Shown here one piece after another: positions 49,486-60,194 of a stretch of DNA of 64,000 nt (position 1 is its first letter; the number at the start of each line of letters is the position of its first letter). The DNA lies in contig CM049307.1 of NCBI GenBank assembly GCA_026874595.1, forward strand, positions 60,022,870 through 60,086,869, in the 5' to 3' direction. Source of the DNA: Sipunculus nudus (Eukaryota; Annelida; Sipuncula; Golfingiida; Sipunculidae). The notes under the pieces were generated by a model. That model saw only the letters and a program-made list of their open reading frames with translations. It had not been told where the DNA came from and made no database searches. A program made the translations under genes and the position numbers.

Positions 49486-50530
49486 ATTTCAGGAACAGGG
49501 GTGGGTAGGGTTGGAGTGGTTGCGGGGGTTTAAGGCCTCAAAATGTGTCTAATACGATGAAAAAAAGGTTGCGGTGGCTGAAAATGGGATATGTACCCTC
49601 TGCATGGAGTCCCGTTGGGTCCGCTTCTGCTACTTAGGAGGTATGCATATTTCTGTTTCTTTCTTCAGGAACAGTTTCCTTGCAACGTACATTTAATAAA
49701 TCTTTCGAGTGTTCCTCACATCAACCTTATCTTGATACGTCGAACGATAGAATTCAGTCAAATATAATCGAAAACCTGAATGCCCCCGCGTCTCATTTCG
49801 GTTCGCAATGTAAACATCATTACTGACCAGTAAACATACCGTGGTATGAATTTCTTGCCACGAGCACAGCGCAACAAAATAAATGTAAAAATTATTTATA
49901 AATATCTCATTTAGACCATTTTCCAACTGAAAACCTATATTTTCGTTAACTTTTAGAAAAGAAATGGGCTAACATTCTACATCCCAGTTAAAATATCTCC
50001 CCAACCCTGGTAATAAGCCCGGTATACCGAGTTTATCAGCTAGTAGGAATATAAAGAAGAATACTTCTGGTATAAATATTTAAAAAAGCAGGCAAGTGGT
50101 TTTGATATAAGGAAGTCCTGAAATGTGATAATAGGTGTTTAACTGAAATTTGAGGTTTTTCCTTAATTTCTCGAAGGAACGTTGTCGCAATGACCCAGTT
50201 TATGGTTTGCCATGAGATCTTGGGGACATCAAACAGCATACTGAATATTGGATTCGATTGGAACCGACAAACGGTTTTAAAACGCGCCAGTCTAACGGAC
50301 GGACGAAGGACTATGGACCACAACTATAGCTCAGATGACTTATAGTCAGCTGAGCTAAAATTAAAGAAATTTTTGTCCAAAGTGTATATTTAAAGATTTA
50401 TGAAATCAAATTTAAAAAATTTTTATTCGAAAGTTTGTTATAATACAAAATGAAATGTTATCTTTAAGGTACTCCAGTTATGGAGTTTATAAACTTCGTT
50501 TATGGTCCTTCCCTTTGTATAGGGCGATGC

Positions 50531-53500
50531 ATGAGGCCTCACGCGCTGTTTAAGTTGACGCCTGTAATCGCGCCCGGTCCACTGTTTTTAAAACTCATGT
50601 ACAGGGCAATATTTTGGCAGGTTCCAATTTATTTCAAACAGAAGACGCTATTTTTCGTGTTTTATATTTTGTGTTTTTCATGCTTTATAGGTGATTAGGC
50701 CTCTTTCAGGTCAGTATGCTTGAAAGTAAGTCGAACTAAAATATCGATTATCATCTCACATGAATGAGGTTAGAGTAACCTAATTTCTGGCCAAGCAGGG
50801 GATATCATGATAGCCTGTAAGATCAACAAATCCGAACATTGTGGGTGTATAACGATTTATTGTCACGCGCGATCTTTGCAGAAACATTAGAAACGGTGTA
50901 CATGAAATATATATGCCAGCTAACCAAGGCTAAATATTCTTTATTTTCTCATTTTGTGATATAGGACAAAAATACACAGAAAGAGTCCAATCACCTCGTA
51001 TGGGAATTGATCCGATGTTTTCAGTGTATTCTTGTTATACATATCTCTATGCAATGAACCAACATGGCTATTCATACACCTTTCTGACTTTGTGTATTTT
51101 TTTTAGGCCAAACAAGCATATTTGTATAACATATATATTTCCTGAATTCTCCTGACTTACGTTGATGATAGGTTATACATAGATTATTGAATACCAAAGA
51201 TGAGCGCTCTGTCTTAAATATTTATGATAAAATTTGACTATAATGTATGCTTTTCAAGAGATCTTCTGGGGGAAAAATGAAAATATCATATTAAAACAAT
51301 GTTATTGTTGCCTATAAAATAACATTTAAATGGCTTCATTTACATGTCGCTACAGAAGTGAATATAGAAACTAGTAACAACAGCCATTTAATGAAATTCA
51401 TGCTAGGTTATGGTTAACGGCCCTAGAGTTCGAAAAAAGTTGAACAATTGCAATTATCACACAATGGTTGGCCACACAAAAAAATAGTTGTTCTACAGAA
51501 TCGCTGCTGCAGTTTTTCCAGAATCAATAACTTCAATAAATAATTTGCTAATATGTGCACCTTAAAAGAACTCTTAAGGTAGGGAAAAGGAGCTAAATTT
51601 TGTGAAATGAAGGAATCATTTTTCGTTTTCAGCGTTCCATATTCTTTGTATTGTTTCTACAGGGTAATGAAAATTAAATTTAAGATTCATAGCATGACCA
51701 TTTTGTTGAAATGACCTACAGAATGTGCAAAACAGGACCGGCCTGACGGAAGGACGACAGGCTTCCATCAAGGGTAATCTGACTTTTCATATCTGCAACA
51801 GGAATTCGTATGTATTTTGAACCTGATGTTTTAAAAAAGGCTTGGTTTGTTATATAATGAAATAACATTATTTGGAGCCGATGTTTTTGCAGTATATGCA
51901 TTTGAAAATATTTTTGGTGCTTTTATACAGGGTGAACAAAAGTGACACTTTAAGAAAAATAAGGAACAGATTTTTCTCAACATTCAAAATTAACATGTAG
52001 AATTATAAGTAACTTAATAAAGTTCCAGAAAAGCGTGTCAATTGTTTTTTTTTTAAATAAAATGAAATCAAATTTTCTTTTAAATTACTATAGTTTAATT
52101 AAATCCTTATAGATAGCACTGGTAGCATTGAGGCAGGAGCAAGTCTCACAAACGAAAAAATATAAAGCCTCGTGTTTATATTGTTCAAACCGAAATTTAA
52201 ACTGGCAGGATCACCTGCAGGGGGCGCGCAAGTGAAATGTCAAGTTTCCCTTACTAATTATATTCATATGTCTATATATAAATATACAGAACAGTGACCT
52301 TGGTCTGTAACACCCATAATTATCATTTGACCAGTTGGATGACAGATAGATAAACATACAGACAGATGACATCAAGATAACATCAGGTAGATAACATTAA
52401 CTTCAGCCACTTTGGTCTGACGTCCAATCGAACAGAGAAATTAAAAGTAAACACTTGCATTGATTTGGCATAATACGTAGAACTGACACATGCATAAAAC
52501 AGAATTGCATACAAATATATAAACAAACAAAAAATAAATAAATGCATAGGTATATAGACAAAAACCTTTGGTGCTAATATCTTCAAATTAAAAAAAAATT
52601 AAAAACATATTTTATAATTACACGATAATGTCATGGAGAAAACATTATTCATCCAAAAGATTAGGTATCTTGTCTTCTTTCTATAACCTTCTCTTAAAAG
52701 TTTCTCAGACAATTAATGAACTAATAGTATTAACATACATACAGAAGCATAATGCCGTGTTAATTTTGCTAATAAAGTTCTACTGCTATAAAATGTAGAG
52801 AAATACATGCATATAATTATATCATATGATTATATAGAATAACAAAACATACAATGTGAAAGTAATAGATAACAAACAAACAAATTTGGTATAATAAATA
52901 ATCTTGCATTGTAATGGCGCTCTGGCCTATGTGCATAAGAGCTCAATGAGCGGTTGCTTGCATGGATCCTTTGTGAAAATGGGAAAAATAATTAACTTTC
53001 CAAGTTCCAAACCTTGGAATTAAATTATGATCAATGAACACACCAGTGTTCACAGCACACGTCGCTCAGCTATCCATTTGTATGTATGAATCTGAAACCG
53101 ATTAAACATCACAAAGTCAAAATTAAATGGGCAGTCTTCTAACCTCCAACTATGGCTAATTTTTCAAATATGTCGTTCGAATATTTCTTTTAGTTTTCAT
53201 GAAGAACTGATGAGAAAAATACTGAAAATTTAAAAACCACTCTCGAAACGTCAAAATGTAGAAAGCGACATAAAATTCACCACCATGTCCTACTGTCGTC
53301 CCCATTATATACGTGCAAAATGTTGGAGAATCAAAAGCAGATATTGCTGATAAAAGCTACAGTAGTTGTGCCCGAAAAATGTTGGAGAATCAACAGTAGA
53401 ATTTGCTGGTAGAAGCAAAAGTAGTTGTGCCCGATTTCATAGAAGAATAGCAATAATTCTTTCCATAAATCAATGTGATAACGAAAGTTTTGAAAAGCTG

Positions 53501-54245
53501 GATGGGCCATTTTTTCTTCAACTTTTCCATATGTTATAACAGGGGTTATATATGGGGTATTTGTGTTCTTCCTTCATTTTTCATTGGTACACCATGTTCG
53601 CATGACAGGCCAAAACGCTAACAAATTAGCATTGTTAAAGGGCAAATAATATAAAGACAACGCTCAAAACACGTTCGAAGGTTTAGGAGGAACCACGAAA
53701 TCCCGTTTGCGGTGCACTTGGCCGATTATGTGCACATGCACAAAATTTTGCCATGGATACATTTTCTCAAAATGAACACCAGAGGGCGCTGTAATTTTGT
53801 AGCCCTATATTAAAGCTCAACAGTAATACATAACATCGCCGTGGATCCTTTGCCTGCCTGTTAAGTACAGGGGTCTGTACTTAAGTAAAAGTACTACAGA
53901 ACTTGACAAACACAGGAATTTTAAGTGTACTTTAGTACAAGTCTGTACCTGAGTACAAGTATTCATATATAATTAAGTAGACTAGACCCAAAACATTTGA
54001 ATATTAATATTAAAAAGAGATGTATTAAAGAAGAAAAATTGATTCAAACTTGCTGGTGCATTTCTTGATCGGGGTTTCGTTGAAAAGCGACCGAGTACTT
54101 TAAACGGCAAATGTTCAAATGCAAATGCAAATAAATATAATTAACATCAAATCCCATAAAAATTATCAACTTTTGCATATACATTCACATTTGCATATTA
54201 TTTTAAATCACCGAGTCGCATTGGAAACCACCACTGATTTTAACA
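50531..54245. other. Gene-free interval
   Basis: AT-rich sequence with no recognisable exon. It includes a two-copy 59-base tandem repeat at 53318-53434 and AGTAC-rich palindromic sequence at 53865-53985 (CTGTACTTAAGTAAAAGTAC). Confidence 0.5.
53318..53434. repeat. 59-base tandem duplication
   Basis: AAATGTTGGAGAATCAA and GTAGTTGTGCCCGA each occur twice, 59 bases apart. Confidence 0.75.
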
Positions 54246-55265
54246 CTACTGAAGCCCCACAAAATGCGTGATTGGTGGGGCCTTTATCATGAGTTCTTCG
54301 TAGTTCTCTATGAAGAGGTTTAAGCGCTCCGTATAGCTTTCTTCGTTGTAAGGCAGTCCGTTTTGGGTTAGGAATTCCTTCACCACGGGCTTCACTTTCA
54401 GACACATATAATCGGACAGTTTCGGGTACAGGTGGTGCTCCACGTGACAGTTGACCAGTCCGTGTCCAAACGTTGAATCCAAGAACAAATTCCTGGATAA
54501 ATTGAGGACTCCCGTAGACATTTGGTAGATCCGTTTTGGTCTGTTCTTTTGGGAATACATCGGCAGGCCGATATGCTGGAATATATTAATGTGGATGTAC
54601 GGGACGGCCAGGACACATCGGTATAATAAGGCGGCCGCTATAGCAACTGATGTGGATAATCCTGATACACACACTATCAAGTAGGCCATAAACGCAAAAC
54701 CAGCGCCCGCGCTGATCAGGAATTTGACCAGTTCCTTCCAGTTTTTGGTCTGCACGAGTGAATAAATGGACACCAACGGAGTGAGGATGGGCACAAACAA
54801 AGGGGTCACAAACATGTACAGGTAGCATGGAACCATAGGGGCTTTCCATGTGCTGGAGTCCCCAAGTCCTATTATATTGGTGTGCGGGTGGTGGCACTTC
54901 ACATGAATGTCGTCTGCGCACTTCACCGAGAATGCTCCTAACACTTCCACAAAAAGGTATGTCCACCATTTGTTCCAGGCTGGACTCTCACACAGCGCCC
55001 CGTGTGCACCGAGATGACCGCTCTTGTTGGTCACTATGCCGTGACAGCAGCCCAGAACGAACACTCCGAAAGCAAACCTTGAAAACTGATCACTGCCCAA
55101 AGTCCAGAGTCCCAAAACGGCAAGAGGCAAACAGGCAATAATGTACAGCCAGTCAACGCCGTATCTTTCAAACCATGTTGAATTTTTCACAACTTCCCGG
55201 ATCTTATCATTCAACTCCACGATTCTAGGCAAGTTTTTCAAATCTACTTGCACTGTCCTCTCCAT
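54246..55265 (-). CDS. FADS6: Fatty acid desaturase 6-like membrane enzyme (intronless)
   Basis: This 339-residue polytopic membrane protein belongs to the fatty acid desaturase superfamily, which holds a di-iron centre through three histidine boxes. These are HLGAH (residues 84-88), HVKCHH (121-126) and HVEHH (274-278). An extra histidine pair is in HINIFQH (225-231). Hydrophobic segments lie around 38-58, 62-80, 145-170 and 185-225. There is no N-terminal cytochrome b5 domain, and the third box starts with H rather than Q, unlike front-end FADS1/2 enzymes. The conserved LGDSSTW, IFQHIGLPM, NCHVEHHLYPKLSD and the C-terminal APPIT-VGLQ ending match FADS6 as I know it. The length is close to the roughly 340-370 residues usual for that family. 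The substrate of FADS6 is poorly defined. The single exon could reflect an old retrocopy or intron loss. Confidence 0.93.
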   Translation of the reverse strand: MERTVQVDLKNLPRIVELNDKIREVVKNSTWFERYGVDWLYIIACLPLAVLGLWTLGSDQFSRFAFGVFVLGCCHGIVTNKSGHLGAHGALCESPAWNKWWTYLFVEVLGAFSVKCADDIHVKCHHPHTNIIGLGDSSTWKAPMVPCYLYMFVTPLFVPILTPLVSIYSLVQTKNWKELVKFLISAGAGFAFMAYLIVCVSGLSTSVAIAAALLYRCVLAVPYIHINIFQHIGLPMYSQKNRPKRIYQMSTGVLNLSRNLFLDSTFGHGLVNCHVEHHLYPKLSDYMCLKVKPVVKEFLTQNGLPYNEESYTERLNLFIENYEELMIKAPPITHFVGLQ

Positions 55266-55512
55266 CCTGACTAAGTAAACCTTCTGCTAAGTGCGGACAT
55301 ATGCCTACCTGCGACCTTATCGTGTTGTGTTTACGTGCTTAGTGATATGAAAATTACATTCACTGCAGTTCGGGTTACATAACACAAACTGTGGAAAAAC
55401 CATGCCCTACTGACATCTGTCGATTGGTATTAAAACTACTCGCAAGTTCTTCGGCAACGTTTTCGAAACCCAAGTGGTAATATATGGGGCATGTTGCAAG
55501 AGCATATTATAC

Positions 55513-55709
55513 AGGGGCGGATCCGGGGGGGGGGGGGGAACGAGGGACGGACCCCTTCCTTTTGAGCCGCAATCACCCTTGTTTCACTGTTAAACCAATA
55601 TTTCGAGCCGGGACCTCTCCTTTTTCTTGATTCCGGTACCTTTTATTTCGGTTTCCTTATTACTCTTCCTTGTCACCCTCCCCTTTCCAAAATCCTGAAT
55701 CCGCCCTTG
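55513..55709. mobile_element. About 197-bp MITE with CAGGGGCGGATCC ends
   Basis: The left end CAGGGGCGGATCCGG and right end CCTGAATCCGCCCTTG are inverted copies, followed by a G-run on the left. The ends resemble hAT-type termini. Confidence 0.6.
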
Positions 55710-57428
55710 ATATATCATATTTTACATAAATTTACATTAAGGGTTACATACTCATTTTTAATGTCATGTGTATCATCTCACGTTGCCTTGGTGCAAGAAG
55801 GAGAATTACACACCGGCGAACCCGGGCTCCACACACTATACTACAGCCATGAATATGGTCTTTAGAAATCTCGTTGCGTTCCGTCTGGTATATCAAAAGG
55901 AGCGAATAAAAGAGTATAAACTATGTTCACTCTACCTATATATCCTTTTCTCAGTTGCCATATACGTGGAGTGGCCTGGTCATATAATATATCATGATAT
56001 AACGGCATTTTATCATGATGAGAAGAGCAAAAGATCATCACTGCCACAGCCATATTCCTGAGGCATGAACCCTGATCACCCATGACATGACCTGTGACCT
56101 GACCTCTTTGTGTATCAGTGTATTTTTTGTTAATAAATCTATTCCAAAACATCTTAGTTCATTAATAATGCTTAAGAGTAAATGAAAGTATGTGGCTACA
56201 ATAAGTCCTTTATAAATTTATGGCTATATTTTTTAAGTTTAAAAAAAACTGGCTAATGGAAATTATGGAACCAATATTCACTATATAATTTATTTGGGAA
56301 ATAAACATAAGACAACTTTTCTCATATCAATAAGGTCAAGGACAGGGTCATGTGACAAAAGATAAACATATAGCACGGACGCTACAGAAAATCAACAGGA
56401 GTAGAAATCGTAACAATTTCTTTATAAAAAGTACTCCTATAATATTTATTTTTGCTCCAGGATAGTTAATTAGCCATTATTGGAAAGGAATTTCTTTTAA
56501 TTGTCACCATTTTCTCCCTTTATTTGAAAATATCCCATTGCACTCTTGCTATGCTTTTCCATAAGAGGATTCCCATAACTAAAATCTCATTTCACTTATG
56601 AACCCATAATATCTCACGTTAATAGTTCATTTTGGCTTAATGCAAAAGTTTACCAGCAAAACCATACCGACACACGAATTTACTCTTAATCACCTTTTAT
56701 AATTAAGTTGTTATGGCTCTGTGTGTGAGTAAACACTGTCCACGTGTGACTGTTAAAATTTACCACTGAATGCGTGATCAGAGGTATGATCTTGCACATG
56801 CACGTCAACTCCCAAACAGGGAGTAGAAACATGATAGAAGATCTTGATCTGTGAAGTTTGCGCCTTACGGTCACCAGGTGGCGTGCGCAATCTTTCTTAT
56901 TTGTTGCCACTTCAAGTTTACTTCTACTTGTGTGCAGGAGTAAGAAAACGGTTGTACAACGAAATATTGGAAGATACCATGATTTTAAAAGGAAAAAAAA
57001 AAAAACCAATTTACTTCTAATACGTTTCACCGTATCATAAATATATTGTATGTCTTATCATCAAATGTATATTACATTTCATTGTATGACAGAGCCCTAC
57101 ATGTGTTATACCCTGTATAAATATTTTGAATAAATTGAATAAATAATAACCTGATAAGTGATATATGCGATAGGTTCCTTTAAGTCATTTACTATATCTT
57201 CCTAGAAGAATTTGATTTTGAAACGAATAAGTCACAGTTCACTCGGCAGGCCCATAGTCAGAGCAATGATACTTAAATTGAAAATAATTACTTAATATTG
57301 TTACTTCTATGCAGTGTACCATATTTCAACATCATAATAAACATATAATATTTTGCATTTTCACTTTTTGTATAGACTTCTCATATGTGAGTGTTTATTC
57401 TCCATTTTCTGATCTGTGGGTCTTTTTG

Positions 57429-57432
<4 letters not shown>

Positions 57433-57469
<37 letters not shown>
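57433..57469. repeat. (AT)n microsatellite
   Basis: Simple AT run. Confidence 0.9.
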
Positions 57470-57472
<3 letters not shown>

Positions 57473-57784
57473 ATATTAAAAAAAATTAAAGTATAATAAA
57501 ATAGAATATATTATATTATACTAAATTATAATAATCAGTATCAAACCTAAATATATATAGGACCATTTAATAACTACCCGTGTTTTCCAGTCAATTTTAT
57601 CCATATATAGGTGTCAAGTGATGAGATTCATAATGCATACATTCATTTATCGCTTTATGAGACAGACGTCATGTTTATAGGGTGGGTGTACTGTGGTCGG
57701 ACTTAGCTCCTTTCCGGGGCGTCAGTCAGCCTTAGCTGAAAATTTATAACCGTCTGTACTAGATGAAGCCAAGGATATCGGTGC

Positions 57785-57816
57785 GGGGGGGGGGGGGCGG
57801 GGGGGGGGGGGGGCGG
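57785..57816. repeat. Poly-G tract
   Basis: A run of about 30 G with two C interruptions; a possible G-quadruplex former. Confidence 0.85.
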
Positions 57817-58266
57817 AGTGTCTCCTTACCATTTACTTATGAGGGTAATTGAAATAGGTAATTACGTCTATAAAATTAGGAGGTTTTGAGTTCGTTTTTC
57901 CCAATTGAACCAGAGGATGCTAAAATGTACATGGCCTCAAGGCCGCTATTCAGTAAAAGAGCATCGCCCACTGTGGAATGGGTAAAAAAATAGGGGGTGG
58001 GGGGAATCCAACCTTAAATACATGGTTATATCGAGCAACCACCTTAAGACTGTAATTTTGATGTCTGGCGGTTGGACATGTTTTAGCGTGACAGGCACTG
58101 GAGTTGTTCAGACCCAGTTGATCCTCTGGAAACTGTAAAGTTAAATCTCAATTTCTCATATCATGGATTTCAGTCTGTTGATGTCTATTAAACCACAATG
58201 ACAACTTTTGAGACACGGAAGCTACAGGCAGGTTATTAATCATCTGGGTCATAGTTTATCCGTCCA

Positions 58267-58270
<4 letters not shown>

Positions 58271-58313
<43 letters not shown>
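58271..58313. repeat. (AT)n microsatellite
   Basis: Simple AT run. Confidence 0.9.
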
Positions 58314-58314
<1 letters not shown>

Positions 58315-58778
58315 TTTAACCTTGCTGCACTATGACGTCATAGAGATTACAGATAAGTATGGGGCGGGAAAACTTTCTGTCTGTATTAGCGTGCCAAGAG
58401 ATTATCAGTTCAAGTGGTTAGATTCATATATAGCTGTATTGTTTAGCAATAACAATGAGTTATTTTGCTAATATGCCACAATACCTCTCCAGACCCTGAT
58501 GGTGTAACTATTCACACGACATATGCACATTTTATACTCTTGGACACTGTATACTGAGACAATGTTTTAATACATTGTATACTGGCAGTACAAAATCGTT
58601 AGCAGTTCGCGAAAATATTACACAACACTAAACTGGAAATACAGATACATCTCGTATTGTCGAACTCCTTTTAGTCAAAATCCCCTTGGTTATAATCTTT
58701 AACTATAAGCAGAGTTAATTATATTTATTACTATAAGCTGAGTTAAATATAATTATATTTAATTATTATAGTTTTATA

Positions 58779-58779
58779 T

Positions 58780-58841
<62 letters not shown>
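58779..58841. repeat. (AT)n microsatellite
   Basis: AT run with one interruption. Confidence 0.9.
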
Positions 58842-58843
<2 letters not shown>

Positions 58844-59260
58844 ATATGCTGCCCCCATTCCGACTTTACATTGTAAAATATTCAATACCTGCTGGTATAC
58901 AATTATAGTGAAAACGTCAAGGTCAAGATATGAAAATATCAGTCATGTTTAGATCAATTTTCATTACTCTACATTTGCATCTGCAATAATTTATGCATAA
59001 GAACAGATCTATCCTAAAGAAAAAAATCCTTAACTCGTCATGGAATAACTAATAAACTGGAGGTAATGAATCACGTAACAATGACACCAAACATATGATT
59101 AATTGATTATATGTTGTGTAAAAACTGACACTTTTTCAATACTTTCCAAACTGTTGCAACTGTTTCCCTTGTTAATAAAAAATCTTTCATTAAAAATGTC
59201 ATAGGAATAGTGAATTCTAGACTTATTACCGGCAGAATCTGAAATTTTCTTGGATTTCAA

Positions 59261-59263
<3 letters not shown>

Positions 59264-59319
<56 letters not shown>

Positions 59320-59339
59320 TATATATATAGATATATATA
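59264..59339. repeat. (AT)n microsatellite
   Basis: AT run with small interruptions near the 3' end. Confidence 0.9.
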
Positions 59340-60194
59340 TACACGTTAACCTCACCATACATATACACGCATGTGCACCTTGTGCCCACGGGTACACGTC
59401 ATCAGGAAGAGCTTTCTCCTCATCTTGTTTCAAATAAGCAGAGATCTTATGGTGCTGCAGGGAAGGCTATCGCAATGTTCCAATTTAAATATATTTATAA
59501 CTTGTGGTTAATATCATGACATGTGCAGCTGTTCGTGCTGTAATATGATGTGACATGCACTTGTAATGTGTGTTTGTGTGTTATCATACGTCTAGGGTGA
59601 AAAACATATATCAAACTAGTATACTCCTATAAATATGTTGTGCAATGATGAACCATCTACTGTCAGTGTGAAGTGATTTCAGTGTTGTTTGTCTGCGCGG
59701 ACAAACCATTTTTGTATGTTCCGCGGGCTACCACAGTTTCGTTCGAATCATCTCGGACTACCGTTGCCGAACAAGCCTCGGATGGCCAAAAGATAAACCA
59801 CCAATCATGGTATAGTTCGCAGGAATCCCACCGGGTTGCCATTTCTACTGACTCGTCAAAGAAAATATAGCAGCTTTCACAGAGAATACATTGATTTGCC
59901 ATTATAATGTGTGTAATATGGGCTTGATGTATTGTTGAACATCAAATATGCCAGGCTCCGATGGTTTTATATTTTACACAAATTACATTGTTTTGCTCTG
60001 ACACAGCACACAACAGGTGTGCTGTTGACCTGGCCTTGATCTTGCCCTGCCCATATACTTTGCTTCCTGTACATGTACTTCCGAGGCTAGAACCCAACGG
60101 ATTCGGCCGAGGCGATCCGAATGACCACAATTTGTACCTTGAATAATTGTTTGGGTACTTTATGGACTGTTTATGGACAATGATGTATTTAAAT

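Larger units (their letters stand above)
47502..50360. mobile_element. 2.86 kb insertion in duplication copy 2
   Basis: Copy 1 is continuous across this point, which defines the insert. It opens AAGAGCCCATGGGTCACTAT and closes with a hairpin (AGCTCAG-TGACT, loop TAT, AGTCA-CTGAGCT) followed by AAAA, preceded by ACGGACGGACG. These ends match a repeat style I know from bivalve genomes (GCCCATGGG..GCTCA starts, CAGGTGAGCTAAAA ends) and resemble Helentron-associated elements. The inside contains a plausible minus-strand two-exon coding segment (48496-49485) and an (AT)n run. It is unusually long for a non-autonomous copy. Confidence 0.65.
43560..50530. repeat. Segmental duplication, copy 2 (carries VWC2, interrupted)
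   Basis: Colinear with 35490-39200 except for about 455 bases at 44247-44705 (insertion here or deletion in copy 1) and the 2.86 kb mobile insertion 47502-50360. Without these it is about the same length as copy 1. Confidence 0.8.
55266..60194. other. Interval between FADS6 and the 60 kb gene
   Basis: No firm exon was found. Content is a small hAT-type MITE (55513-55709), several (AT)n runs, a long G-run (57785-57816) and a CpG-richer patch with ORFs on both strands at 59663-59902. Confidence 0.5.

Noticed and set aside
50036..50323. 95-codon minus-strand ORF near the right end of the 2.86 kb insertion
   Set aside because: It overlaps the GGACGG/terminal part of the element and shows no domain or splice context.
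54586..55141. Other-frame ORFs over the desaturase
   Set aside because: Shadows of FADS6; only the 54246-55265 frame carries the histidine boxes.
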